DNA of 64,000 nt from Allochromatium palmeri (GTDB lineage: Bacteria; Pseudomonadota; Gammaproteobacteria; Chromatiales; Chromatiaceae): positions 1 through 64,000 of the forward strand of contig NZ_WNKT01000002.1 in the NCBI RefSeq assembly GCF_009720725.1. The letters are read 5' to 3'. The notes beneath the pieces were generated by a model. That model was not told where the DNA came from and made no database searches. It worked only from the letters and a program-made list of their open reading frames with translations. A program made the position numbers and the translations under genes. Position 1 is the stretch's first letter. Each line of letters begins with the position of its first letter. Below, piece by piece: positions 32,779 to 42,020 of this stretch.

Positions 32779-34190
32779 GGGCCACCGGCCTGGCGCGCCG
32801 GCTGCGCGTCCGACTCGCGCGCGTTCCACGCGGTTCCATCTTCCGGCTGGCGCTGCTCTATATGCTGCTGCTCGCCGGCTCGGTCGTCATCCTGCTCGGC
32901 TTCATCTACTGGTCGACCGCCGGCTACATGGATCGCCAGACCACCGAAACCATCGAAGCCGAGATCCGGGGTCTGGCCGAGCAGTACCGCCGTAGCGGAC
33001 TGGTCGGCCTGACGGCGCTCATCAGCGAGCGCGTGGCGCGTGATCCGGTGGGGGCGAGCGTCTATCTACTGGTCGATGAGCACTTCGAGCGCGTAATCGG
33101 CAATCTGGACCGCTGGCCGTCCGAGCCGCCCGATGCCAACGGCTGGATTCGCTTCAGGCTGCGCGAATGGGGTACGGATCACACCGACGAGCACGAGGCG
33201 CACGCCCAGGTCTTTCTGCTGCGCAGTGGTCTGATGCTGCTGGTCGGGCGTGATGTCCGTGATCTGGAAGCGACCCGCACGCTGATCCTGGATGCCCTGA
33301 CCTGGGGACTGGCGATCACGCTGGCGCTGGCACTCATCGGTGCCTGGCTGATGGGCACGACCCTGACTCGCCGGTTGGATGCGATCAATCAGACCAGCCG
33401 CGAGATCATGGAGGGCGACCTGACACGGCGGATTCCGCTCAGCGGCAGCGGCGATGATTTCGACCGGCTCGCCGCCGGACTCAACCGGATGCTGGAGCGC
33501 ATCGAGGCGCTCATGGCCAGCGTGCGCCAGATTTCAGACAACATCGCCCATGATCTGCGCACGCCCCTGACCCGGCTGCGCAACAAGCTCGAACTGCTGG
33601 CGGCAGCGCTTCCGGAGTCAAGCGAGTCGCGTCTACTGGCCGAGGAGGCGATCGCCGATGCCGAGGAGCTGCTGGTGACCTTCAACGCCCTGCTGCGCAT
33701 CGCGCGCCTGGAATCCGGCAGCCGGCGCGCCGCCTTCGGGCCGGTCGATCTGGTGCCCCTGATCGAGGATCTGGCCGAGCTCTACGAGCCGCTGGCCGCC
33801 GAGCGCGAGCAGCAGCTCGACTGGATGACCACCGCGCCCGCCGTGATCGTCGAGGGCGACCGCGATCTTCTGTTCCAGGTCATGGCCAATCTGGTCGACA
33901 ACGCCATCAAGTATACCCAACCCGGTGGGTGTATCCAGCTCGCCGTCGAGGTGACGGACGGGCTGGCGCGGGTGCGGGTCGCCGACAACGGACCCGGCAT
34001 CCCGCCTGAGTTCCATGAACGGGTGTTCCGGCGCTTCTTTCGCGTCGACGACAGCCGTGCCACGCCCGGCAGCGGACTGGGCCTGAGCCTGGTACAGGCC
34101 GTCGTGGCGCTGCATCGGGCGCACATCGAACTCTCAGATAATCAGCCGGGTTTGCGTGTCACCCTGAGCTTCGGGCGACTGGCTCAATAG
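32775..34190 (+). CDS. Sensor histidine kinase of the adjacent OmpR-type pair
   Basis: The 471-residue kinase has two membrane helices (residues ~22-48 and ~175-198) around a short periplasmic sensor region. A HAMP domain follows (TRRLDAINQTSREIMEGDL), then the H-box ISDNIAHDLRTPLTRLRNKL and the ATP-binding motifs MANLVDNAIKYTQPGG (N), RVADNGPGIPPEFH (G1) and PGSGLGLSLVQAVV (G2). The start is translationally coupled to the response regulator. Its last 7 bp overlap the convergent patatin gene. The signal is unknown. Confidence 0.92.
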   Translation: MRATGLARRLRVRLARVPRGSIFRLALLYMLLLAGSVVILLGFIYWSTAGYMDRQTTETIEAEIRGLAEQYRRSGLVGLTALISERVARDPVGASVYLLVDEHFERVIGNLDRWPSEPPDANGWIRFRLREWGTDHTDEHEAHAQVFLLRSGLMLLVGRDVRDLEATRTLILDALTWGLAITLALALIGAWLMGTTLTRRLDAINQTSREIMEGDLTRRIPLSGSGDDFDRLAAGLNRMLERIEALMASVRQISDNIAHDLRTPLTRLRNKLELLAAALPESSESRLLAEEAIADAEELLVTFNALLRIARLESGSRRAAFGPVDLVPLIEDLAELYEPLAAEREQQLDWMTTAPAVIVEGDRDLLFQVMANLVDNAIKYTQPGGCIQLAVEVTDGLARVRVADNGPGIPPEFHERVFRRFFRVDDSRATPGSGLGLSLVQAVVALHRAHIELSDNQPGLRVTLSFGRLAQ

Positions 34191-36460
34191 GCCCGGCTCA
34201 AGTCGTCCTGTGAATTGCTCCAGGGACGTCCGAGGAACAGATAGAGTGCGCCATGGCCGCCATCCGCCTGACCATAGCCGAGATAGAGCGGCCCGATGAT
34301 TGTGTCGGCGCCGACGAAGAGACTGCCGCCGACGCGCAGGTTGTCCAGCCTGATATTGCTGCGTTTGTCCCAGACATTGCCGGTCTCCAGCGAGCCGCCG
34401 GCATAGGTCTTGATCAGATCCGTGCCCAGGTCGCGCAGATAGATGGCGCGCACCAGTCCGAGATTGGCGCCCGAGAGTTCGTTCTGATTAAAACCCGAGA
34501 GATTGAGGAAACCGCCCAGCTGATAATAGGACTGTGGCGGAGCCGTGCCGCCGAAACTTCCGGCCAGTGTCAGCCCGGTCAAGAGACTGTTGCGACCCCA
34601 GCTCTGGGCGTGCAGCCAGTTCAGGCTGCCCTGGTCGTAGTCGTGCGAGGCGCCCAGCTCGCTACGCGAGCTGAGTGCCACGGCATCGAGCGACCAGCCG
34701 TGGCGTGGGAAGGTCAGGCTGTCGAGTTCGTCGACACTGAATCTCAGACTCAGCTCGCCGGCGTCGAAGTCGTAGTCCGGATAGGGGATAGTGCCGATGC
34801 GCTGCTCGGCGCGCCCATCGAACAGAGCATATCTCAACCCCAGACGTCCCCAGGTGTCCAGATTGCGCCCGAACTCCAGGGCGCCACCCGAGCGCCGGAT
34901 CTGATATTCAGCGATCAATTGACTGTAGGCCTCGGGATCGAAGAGCACCAGATTGTTTTTCAGATAGCCCAGTCCCCCCATCACATACCATTGATCCAGT
35001 GGGTCGAGTGGCTGATAGATCGTGGTGTAGATCCCCGGTTCCTCGCCCAACTGGATCTGGGTGCGCCACTCGCCATTGAAGGCATTGAGCGGGGCCATGG
35101 TGTAGGCCAGACCGATGTTGAAGCGCGAATCACCGGTGGTGGTGGAGGAGAACTCCAGCCCGCCCTGGAGCGAGCTGGTACCCCAGGATTTTTCGCGTGC
35201 CGTGACCACCAGCGTGGCCTCGGAATCGGTCTGATCCTCCAGGTGATAGCGCACCGATTCGAAGTTGTCCTGATCGTAGATGCTCGCCAGTTGACGATCC
35301 AGGGCCGTCGGGTCGAGCCGGTCGCCGGGTTTGACCTCGAGACGCTCGCTGATGACGCGATCCGAGAGCCGCGAGTAGTTCTCGATGCGCACGGCACGGA
35401 TGGTCGGGCGTGTATAGGGGGCCGGCTGATGGCGTTCGCGATAGACCGCATACTGGGCGCTCGGCAGGGCGAGCCGGGTCAGTTCAGGGCGCGCGTCCTC
35501 GGCGGAGTGCTCCCCGATGGCGATGGCCAGGAGCATCTTGTCAAAGTCGCTCGCCAGCACCTCGTGCCCGAGCGCCGGCGTGATCAGCAGATCGCGTGCC
35601 CCAAGCGTGGCGATCTGTTCCTGGGTGTTGCGCCAGGTCACCAGACTGGCGACCTGATCGAGCATGGCCAGAACATCGGAAATCTCATCGCGCTCGCGGC
35701 GTGGCCCGCCGACGTCGACAGCGATGACGATGTCGGCGCCCATGGCGCGCACCACACTCACCGGCAGGTTCATCGCCAGCCCGCCATCGACGAGCAGCCG
35801 ATCGCCGATCTCGACCGGGGCGAAGACCGCCGGCACGGCCATGCTGGCACGCATGGCCGTGGCCAGATCACCCGTGCCCAGGATGACGGCCTCGCCGGTC
35901 ACGACATCCGTGGCCACGGCACGGAAGGGGATACGCAGCGCGTCGAAGTCGTGGATACGACTCACCGGCAGGGTGTATTTGCGTAGCGCCAGCTCCAGCT
36001 TCTGGCCCTGGATGAGCGCTGGAACCAGATTGACCTTGCGCTCGCTTTCCTGAACGCCCGGACGGGCCTTGATCAGATAGTTGCGATCTTCCAGCTTACG
36101 GGGCATGCGCCGATCTTCCCGGTCGGCCTGGTCATTGAAGATGCCATCCCAGTCGATCTCCTCGATGGTCTGTTCGATCTCGTCCGGCGACAGGCCCATG
36201 GCATAGAGTCCGCCGACGATCGAACCCATCGAGGTTCCGGCGACGTAGTCGACCGGAATGCCCAACTCCTCGATCACTTTGAGCACCCCGACATGGGCCG
36301 CACCGCGCGCGCCACCGCCGGAGAGCGCCAGTCCGATCTTGGGCCGTTCGGCGGCAGCGACTTCAGGGGCGGGCAAGGCAAAGACGATAAGGACGATGAG
36401 TGGCGGGACGAACCAAGGGGTGCGGAAGAGCTTAGCAAGGTGCACGGCGGACATCTCCAT
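34184..36460 (-). CDS. Type Vd patatin-like phospholipase with POTRA and Omp85 barrel (PlpD/RssA-like)
   Basis: This 758-residue protein has a signal peptide (residues ~10-37). The patatin domain has the oxyanion motif LSGGGARGAAHVG, the serine nucleophile in GTSMGSIVGG and the dyad Asp in LLVDGGLAMNLPV. A POTRA-like segment lies near residues 355-415 (IRAVRIENYSRLSDRVI ... PGDRLDPTALDRQL). The remainder is a beta-barrel of alternating strands ending in a 16-strand Omp85-like region (GGFLNLSGFNQNELSGANLG). Known relatives are type Vd autotransporters that expose a phospholipase A1-like domain. An alternative start is ATG 36454. Confidence 0.88.
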   Translation of the reverse strand: MEMSAVHLAKLFRTPWFVPPLIVLIVFALPAPEVAAAERPKIGLALSGGGARGAAHVGVLKVIEELGIPVDYVAGTSMGSIVGGLYAMGLSPDEIEQTIEEIDWDGIFNDQADREDRRMPRKLEDRNYLIKARPGVQESERKVNLVPALIQGQKLELALRKYTLPVSRIHDFDALRIPFRAVATDVVTGEAVILGTGDLATAMRASMAVPAVFAPVEIGDRLLVDGGLAMNLPVSVVRAMGADIVIAVDVGGPRRERDEISDVLAMLDQVASLVTWRNTQEQIATLGARDLLITPALGHEVLASDFDKMLLAIAIGEHSAEDARPELTRLALPSAQYAVYRERHQPAPYTRPTIRAVRIENYSRLSDRVISERLEVKPGDRLDPTALDRQLASIYDQDNFESVRYHLEDQTDSEATLVVTAREKSWGTSSLQGGLEFSSTTTGDSRFNIGLAYTMAPLNAFNGEWRTQIQLGEEPGIYTTIYQPLDPLDQWYVMGGLGYLKNNLVLFDPEAYSQLIAEYQIRRSGGALEFGRNLDTWGRLGLRYALFDGRAEQRIGTIPYPDYDFDAGELSLRFSVDELDSLTFPRHGWSLDAVALSSRSELGASHDYDQGSLNWLHAQSWGRNSLLTGLTLAGSFGGTAPPQSYYQLGGFLNLSGFNQNELSGANLGLVRAIYLRDLGTDLIKTYAGGSLETGNVWDKRSNIRLDNLRVGGSLFVGADTIIGPLYLGYGQADGGHGALYLFLGRPWSNSQDDLSRAY

Positions 36461-36566
36461 CGGGTGCGATCAGTGATCGATCCAAAACCTAAAATCGCAA
36501 AGGCAAGAAGGAAACCATGATTCCTGAGTCAGGTCGAGCCTGGAGTCTGTGGTTCGCGTGTTGCGC

Positions 36567-37775
36567 TCAGGCGTAGAGCCGCACGGGCGCCATCGTTTCG
36601 GCCCACTGCCGCTCGTCCGGGTGCAGGCGCTGTTCCAGATCCTCGGGTTTGGCGGCTGGATCGTCGACCCATTCGCGCAGGAAGGTGCCGCCCGAAAGCA
36701 GATCGATGGCCAGCCGCTCGGTTTCATATTCATAATGAAAATGCCGCCAGAGCGGATAATCGGGATATTCCAGCCGGATGCACTTAAACAGGAGTGCGAT
36801 CAGGCGATAGGGCTTGAAGCGCTCGTGCTGATAGGCGGCATTGTCAGTATGGATCTGGATTCCGGCGCAGCGCTGACCGGCATGCTTGTGGAAGGTCGGC
36901 TCGAACCCGCACGGACGGATGACTGCCCCCTGGAGCCAGTCGGCGCGTTCGCGCTCCATGCGCATGAGCAGGCGGTCCATGTCCAGATCGGGCGCGCCAA
37001 CGAGTTCGAGCGCGGTGGTGGTGCCGCGTCCCTCCGAGAGCGTGGTGCCCTCCAGCAGCACGGTGCCCGGAAAACAGCGCGCCATGTTGAGACTGGAGGC
37101 ATTGGGGCTGGGGTTGACCCAGGACAGCTCCATCACCGGCCAGCCATAGCCAGGCGCCTCACTCGGCCGATAGCCTTCCATGGCGACGACATGCAGATCG
37201 AGATCCAGATTCAGATCGCCGATGAACCATTTGGCCAGCTCGCCCAGCGTCAGGCCATGGCGCATGAGAATCGGCCCGGCACCGACGAAACTCTCCCAGC
37301 CCGGTTCCAGCAGACTGCCCTCGATCGGGCGCCCGGCTGGATTCGGTCGATCCAGCACCCACAGCGTTTTGCCATGAGCGGCACAGGCGCGCATCAAATA
37401 CACCAGGGTCGTGACATAGGTATAGATGCGGGTACCGATATCCTGTAGATCGATCAGCAACACATCAAAGCTGTCGAGCATGGCGGGTGTCGGTTCGCGC
37501 ACCTCACCATAGAGGCTATAGACGGGGATGCCATGCCTTGGATCGGTCTCGTCGGGCGTCTCGATCATATTGTCCTGTTTATCACCGCGCATCCCGTGCT
37601 GCGGGCCGAAGGCCGCGACCATATCGAGTTCGTTCAGACCCATGAGCGCATCGAGTGCGTGATGCCCATGACGGGTTACCGAGGCCGGATGGCCAAGCAG
37701 AGCCACGCGTCGCCCCCAAAGCGGTTTGCGCAGTTCGGGATTGTCGAGCAGACGGTCCAGGCCGAGTTTGATCAT
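36567..37775 (-). CDS. namZ: Exo-beta-N-acetylmuramidase NamZ-like (DUF1343, GH171)
   Basis: The product is about 402 residues, with GRRVALLGHPASVTRHGHHA, FGPQHGMRGDKQDNM, PVYSLYGEVREPTP, FDVLLIDLQDIGTRIYTYV and LDRPNPAGRPIEGS, all characteristic of DUF1343. Characterised members remove non-reducing-end MurNAc from peptidoglycan fragments. Starting at ATG 37775 (MIKLGLDRLL) there is no export signal, so a cytoplasmic role in muropeptide recycling is suggested, in contrast to secreted relatives. The longer frame to 37838 adds no hydrophobic leader. No strong ribosome-binding site is visible. Confidence 0.85.
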   Translation of the reverse strand: MIKLGLDRLLDNPELRKPLWGRRVALLGHPASVTRHGHHALDALMGLNELDMVAAFGPQHGMRGDKQDNMIETPDETDPRHGIPVYSLYGEVREPTPAMLDSFDVLLIDLQDIGTRIYTYVTTLVYLMRACAAHGKTLWVLDRPNPAGRPIEGSLLEPGWESFVGAGPILMRHGLTLGELAKWFIGDLNLDLDLHVVAMEGYRPSEAPGYGWPVMELSWVNPSPNASSLNMARCFPGTVLLEGTTLSEGRGTTTALELVGAPDLDMDRLLMRMERERADWLQGAVIRPCGFEPTFHKHAGQRCAGIQIHTDNAAYQHERFKPYRLIALLFKCIRLEYPDYPLWRHFHYEYETERLAIDLLSGGTFLREWVDDPAAKPEDLEQRLHPDERQWAETMAPVRLYA

Positions 37776-37906
37776 TGTGTATTTTAAAATCCTGTATTGT
37801 CGATTTAGAGGGTGGTCGGCTTTTCGAGTGTCAGGCATTGGGAGCAGACCACCAAATTTGAATCGGGCATATCCGAGCGGCCTCGATATGGCATAGAATA
37901 ATGCCG

Positions 37907-38938
37907 ATGCGCCGCTCTGATTTCCATTATGACCTTCCCGCCGAACTGATTGCCCAGCAACCGCTGCCCGAACGCTCCGGCTCGCGTTTGCTGGTTCTCG
38001 ATGGTTCGGATGTCAAGCCACATGATCGGATGTTTACCGATCTGCCCGGTCTGCTCAAACCCGATGATCTGCTGATTTTCAACAACACAGAGGTCATGCG
38101 CGCCCGTCTGTTCGGTCACAAGGAGACCGGCGGACAGGTCGAAATCCTGATCGAGCGCCTGCTCGACGCGCACGAGGCATTCGCCCATGTCCGCGCCAGT
38201 AAATCCCCTAAACCGGGTAGCCGTATTCGCGTGAACGCGGGTGCCTGGTTGTCTGTCGTTGGGCGCGAGGGCGATTTATTCCGGTTGCGCGCGCTCGAAA
38301 GCGACTTCGGTGAACAAATGGCCCGGCATGGCCATATGCCACTGCCGCCCTATATTCATCGTCCGGATGAAGCACTCGACGAAACCCGCTATCAAACCGT
38401 CTTTGCGCGTCATGCCGGCGCGGTCGCGGCACCGACGGCCGCGCTCCATTTCGATGAACCGATGCTTGCACGGCTCGATGCGCTTGGGGTGGTCTGCGCC
38501 GAGATCACGCTGCATGTCGGGGCCGGAACCTTTCAGCCGGTGCGCGAGGATGATCTCGAACGCCATCAGATGCATTCCGAATGGCTGGAAGTCAATGAAA
38601 CCGTGTGCGAACAGGTCGAGAAGACACGTGAACGGGGCGGGCGTGTCATTGCGGTCGGGACGACGAGTGTCCGCAGTCTCGAAACAGCGGCGGCTAACGG
38701 GACGCTGCGACCTTTTCAGGGCGAGAGTCAGCTTTTTATTCGTCCTGGTTATCGCTTTAAGGTCGTAGACGCTATGATTACGAACTTCCATTTGCCCGAA
38801 TCGACGCTGTTGATGTTGGTGGCGGCTTTTTCAGGGTATTCCGAGATCATGCAGGCTTATCGTCACGCGATCGATCAGCGTTATCGCTTCTTCAGCTATG
38901 GCGATGCCATGTTCCTGACCCGTCGGGAGACAGCCTGA
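37907..38938 (+). CDS. queA: S-adenosylmethionine:tRNA ribosyltransferase-isomerase
   Basis: This 343-residue QueA has [20 protein letters not shown] at the N-terminus, [58 protein letters not shown] and [19 protein letters not shown]. It transfers the ribosyl moiety of SAM to preQ1-modified tRNA, forming epoxyqueuosine. ATG 37907 starts at the conserved N-terminus; ATG 37901 two codons upstream is possible. Neither has a good Shine-Dalgarno. tgt, yajC and secD, common downstream partners, are not here. Confidence 0.95.
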   Translation: MRRSDFHYDLPAELIAQQPLPERSGSRLLVLDGSDVKPHDRMFTDLPGLLKPDDLLIFNNTEVMRARLFGHKETGGQVEILIERLLDAHEAFAHVRASKSPKPGSRIRVNAGAWLSVVGREGDLFRLRALESDFGEQMARHGHMPLPPYIHRPDEALDETRYQTVFARHAGAVAAPTAALHFDEPMLARLDALGVVCAEITLHVGAGTFQPVREDDLERHQMHSEWLEVNETVCEQVEKTRERGGRVIAVGTTSVRSLETAAANGTLRPFQGESQLFIRPGYRFKVVDAMITNFHLPESTLLMLVAAFSGYSEIMQAYRHAIDQRYRFFSYGDAMFLTRRETA

Positions 38939-39032
38939 ATATTTTCAGGTCGCTCTGGAATCTTTATTCCATTTTGTTATAAAATAATGACACCAAAATC
39001 ATCACAGTATTCACCACTTAGGAGACATACCA

Positions 39033-39416
39033 GTGGAACATTCCAATCTCAGCCTTGAAGAAATCCAGCGTCAGTTACAGGAAGCGGATTCCAAGCGGAA
39101 TCAGCTCGAAAAACTGCTCAATGACAAGCGCGAAGAAGGCAAGGGCGCGATCGTCGAGCAAATTAGAAATATCATTCTCGACAATGACTATGATCCTGAG
39201 GAGATCATGAATCTAGTCTTGCGCCGCCGTCGCAAACTCGTCAGCGATCGTCAATACCGCCGTTATGTCGATCCGGAGAATCCGAATAACTTTTATTCGC
39301 GCGGTGTCCTGCCCGGCTGGATGAAAGAGAAGATGGTCGAGCAGGGCTATGACCCGAGCTCGAAGGAAGACCGCGAAACCTTCAAGGCCAGCTCGCTGAC
39401 CCTGGTCGAGGGTTGA
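39033..39416 (+). CDS. H-NS/HvrA-like nucleoid-associated regulator
   Basis: The 127-residue product has an N-terminal coiled coil (residues ~5-40, LEEIQRQLQEADSKRNQLEK). A basic linker follows (LRRRRKLVSDRQYRRYVDPE), then a C-terminal H-NS-type DNA-binding motif, RGVLPGWMKEKMVEQGYDPS. The RG(V/R)LP.WM pattern corresponds to the AT-hook-like loop of H-NS and HvrA. GTG 39033 is the start because GGAGA lies 7 bases upstream and no ATG fits. It probably silences or tunes AT-rich or stress genes. In purple bacteria such proteins can modulate photosynthesis genes, which is inference here. Confidence 0.78.
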   Translation: MEHSNLSLEEIQRQLQEADSKRNQLEKLLNDKREEGKGAIVEQIRNIILDNDYDPEEIMNLVLRRRRKLVSDRQYRRYVDPENPNNFYSRGVLPGWMKEKMVEQGYDPSSKEDRETFKASSLTLVEG

Positions 39417-39741
39417 GACGACCGCCACCGCTGACGTCAGCGACATGACATCGGCGGGTGGTCTGGATGTCCGCCTATAGGCTCGTATTTGGACGCGGTT
39501 CAGGGGCGATGCTCAGCATCCAGTGAACCGCGCCCGCCCAGCCCCTCCTGCTCGCGCCCACCGTATCTTTACGGATATACCGCACCCCGCTCTTGCTTTA
39601 TCGTCCGCCTCAACACGAGGGATGGACCCCCTCTAAAGCTTCGCTCCGTCTACTGGAGCTAAGGACTGTCGAATCAGTTGTGCATTGATTTTTCGACCGT
39701 TTACTCACTCTCTTCAATGCGCTTTCCACGGAATTTGAACG
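39417..39741. other. Non-coding stretch upstream of the RRM gene
   Basis: About 325 bp hold no convincing coding frame. A short hairpin (GCTCC/GGAGC with a 7-base loop, near 39641-39657) lies in the second half, close to the RRM gene. A long 5' leader for the small RNA-binding protein is possible, as such genes are often cold- or growth-regulated through their leaders. Nothing decisive is visible. Confidence 0.35.
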
Positions 39742-40017
39742 ATGAATATCTATGTCGGCAACCTGGCCTACAGCGTGACCCAGGAAGAGCTTCAAGAAGC
39801 CTTCGGTGCCTATGGTGAAATCTCCAGCGTGAACCTGATCACGGACAAGTTCACCGGTAGCTCCAAGGGCTTCGGCTTCGTCGAGATGCCGAACAACTCC
39901 GAGGCCGATGCCGCGATCAAAGCTCTGAACGAGACCCCGCTCAAGGGTCGCAACCTGAAGGTCAACCAGGCCAAGCCGCGTGGCGAGCGCCCGGCCAGCC
40001 GCGGACCGCGCTGGTAA
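39742..40017 (+). CDS. Small RRM RNA-binding protein
   Basis: The 91-residue protein consists of one RNA-recognition motif, with RNP2 MNIYVGNLAYSV at the start and RNP1 SKGFGFVEM near residue 50. An arginine- and proline-rich tail follows (PRGERPASRGPRW). Bacterial single-RRM proteins of this form are common in cyanobacteria and many proteobacteria and are often cold-induced. It binds single-stranded RNA in the cytoplasm; targets are unknown. It stands alone as a transcription unit. Confidence 0.9.
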   Translation: MNIYVGNLAYSVTQEELQEAFGAYGEISSVNLITDKFTGSSKGFGFVEMPNNSEADAAIKALNETPLKGRNLKVNQAKPRGERPASRGPRW

Positions 40018-40160
40018 AATTCTGATTGTCTCGGGGCGTGGCACGGTGTCCTGTGATGCCGATGTCCACGCCTCGATGCAGTTCCAGTCAGGCGTATTTA
40101 AAAAAGCGATTTCGATCTGTTACCGTTACGGCATTCGGTCCCTAGCTCGGATGTCGTTGA

Positions 40161-42020
40161 ATGCCCCCTACCGTCTCGCCTTGCTCCGCTCTCATCTATC
40201 GCGTTCGTCCGGTCTCGCCTCGGGCGCATCTGTTCGAAGTCGAGCTCCTGATCGATCCGCCGCCCGCGGGGCCGCTCAGACTCTCCATGCCGGCCTGGAT
40301 TCCAGGCAGCTATATGATCCGCGACTTCGCGCGCCACATTGTCGCCATTTCCGCGTTCGATGAGCGTGAGCAACCCCTGGCACTTGAGAAAACCGACAAG
40401 CAGACCTGGAGCCTGGCTGCCGTCGCGCGGCCATGCCGGATTCGCTATCGCGTCTTCGCCTGGGATCTCTCGGTACGCGCCGCACATCTTGATCTGACGC
40501 ATGCCTATTTCAATGGTCCGGCGCTGCTGTTGCGTGTGCAGGGATTCGATGCCTGTCCCTGTCGGCTGGAACTCTTGCCACCCGATGATGAGTCCTGTCG
40601 CGACTGGCGGCTCGCCACGAGCCTCAACCCAATCAAGATCGATGCCAATGGTTTCGGCCTCTATGGCGCTGATGATTATGACGATCTGATCGACCATCCG
40701 GTCGAGATGGGGCGCGTTCATGAGCTGACGTTCGCCGTCTCCGGTGTCCCGCATCGGTTGGCCATCACGGGCCGACACTGGCTCGATGAGTCGCGTCTGA
40801 TCGCTGACCTGACGCGCATCTGCGCCGAGCATGCCGCGCTCTTCGGCGAGCTGCAGATCGATCGTTATCTGTTCTTGGTCACGGTGCTCGGCGAGGGCTA
40901 TGGCGGACTGGAGCATCGCTATTCGACCAGCCTCATCTGTGTTCGCGACGACCTGCCTCAACCGGGCGATGAAACGCCGACCGAGGGCTACAAGCGCTTT
41001 CTGGGTCTGTGCAGCCATGAGTATTTCCATCTCTGGCACGTCAAGCGGATCCGGCCGCGTGCATTGATGGAGTCCAATCTGGAGCAGGAGGCACCAACCC
41101 GCACGCTCTGGGTCTTCGAGGGATTCACCGCCTATTACGACGAGCTGGCACTGGTGCGTGCCGGCTGCATCGAGCCGACAGACTATCTCGGGCTGCTTGC
41201 CCAGACCCTGACCCGTGTGGCGCGCACGCCCGGACGGCGCGTCCAGACCCTGGCCGAGTCGAGCTTCGATGCCTGGATCAAATTTTACAAAGCCGACGAG
41301 AACGCGCCCAATGCGCTGGTGAGCTATTACGCCAAGGGCGCGCTGGTGGCGCTGATGCTGGATCTGACCATCCGGCGTGATACACAGGGCGCCTGTTCGC
41401 TCGATGATGTGATGCGCGAGCTGTGGCGTGTCCATGGACGTACTGGAGTTGGGGTTGAGGAGCGGGGTGTGGAGGTGGTCGCATCCGTCGTCACTGGACT
41501 GGATCTGACGGGATTCTTTGCGCAGGTCTTGGATTCGACCGCTGAGCTGGATCCGACTGAGCTGCTGGCGAGTGTCGGCATCGCGTTGCGGATGCGCCCG
41601 AGTCGGGACGACAAGGATCTCGGCGGCCATGTCGAGCGTCTTGAGCCGATCGAAGCCAAACCCAAGCTCACACTCGGGGTGCGTTTGCGTTCGGGCGAGA
41701 CGCTGATTCAGAACGTGCTCAGCGATGGGGCGGGCGAGCGCGCTGGACTGGCGCCGGGCGATCAGTTGCTGGCGGTCGAGGGGCTGCGGGTCACGCCGGC
41801 TAATCTGGAGACGCTGGTCGCGCGCGCGGCGGGTCGTCGCGGTGCGCCCGTCGTCCTCCATGTCTTCCGGCGCGATGAGCTGTTGACCCTGACCGCGCAT
41901 CCCCTGCCGGCGCCCGAGGATACCTGTGAGCTGAGTCTGCTGGACGATGTCCCGGAGGCCGTGAAACAGGCGCGCGCGCACTGGCTGTCGAGCGTCAGCG
42001 CCGGAGTCCGTCATGGATGA
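40161..42020 (+). CDS. M61 family glycyl-aminopeptidase-like PDZ protease
   Basis: The 619-residue protein matches M61 peptidases. An N-terminal beta-sandwich holds SMPAWIPGSYMIRDFARHI, and the metallopeptidase core has zinc motif HEYFHLWHVKRIRP. The third ligand Glu is in RTLWVFEGFTAYYDEL, and YYAKGALVALMLDL follows. A PDZ domain occupies residues ~530-600 (GAGERAGLAPGDQLLAVEG). No signal peptide is seen, so it appears cytoplasmic. Its physiological substrates are unknown. Its 3' end overlaps birA by 8 bp, so it is co-transcribed with birA and coaX. Confidence 0.9.
   Translation: MPPTVSPCSALIYRVRPVSPRAHLFEVELLIDPPPAGPLRLSMPAWIPGSYMIRDFARHIVAISAFDEREQPLALEKTDKQTWSLAAVARPCRIRYRVFAWDLSVRAAHLDLTHAYFNGPALLLRVQGFDACPCRLELLPPDDESCRDWRLATSLNPIKIDANGFGLYGADDYDDLIDHPVEMGRVHELTFAVSGVPHRLAITGRHWLDESRLIADLTRICAEHAALFGELQIDRYLFLVTVLGEGYGGLEHRYSTSLICVRDDLPQPGDETPTEGYKRFLGLCSHEYFHLWHVKRIRPRALMESNLEQEAPTRTLWVFEGFTAYYDELALVRAGCIEPTDYLGLLAQTLTRVARTPGRRVQTLAESSFDAWIKFYKADENAPNALVSYYAKGALVALMLDLTIRRDTQGACSLDDVMRELWRVHGRTGVGVEERGVEVVASVVTGLDLTGFFAQVLDSTAELDPTELLASVGIALRMRPSRDDKDLGGHVERLEPIEAKPKLTLGVRLRSGETLIQNVLSDGAGERAGLAPGDQLLAVEGLRVTPANLETLVARAAGRRGAPVVLHVFRRDELLTLTAHPLPAPEDTCELSLLDDVPEAVKQARAHWLSSVSAGVRHG

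Noticed and set aside
34253-35986. 577-codon forward open frame opposite the patatin gene
   Set aside because: Composition is typical of an antisense shadow and the reverse strand carries clear patatin and barrel motifs.
39641-39657. Riboswitch or thermometer before the RRM gene
   Set aside because: Only one weak hairpin is visible and no known riboswitch core can be recognised.
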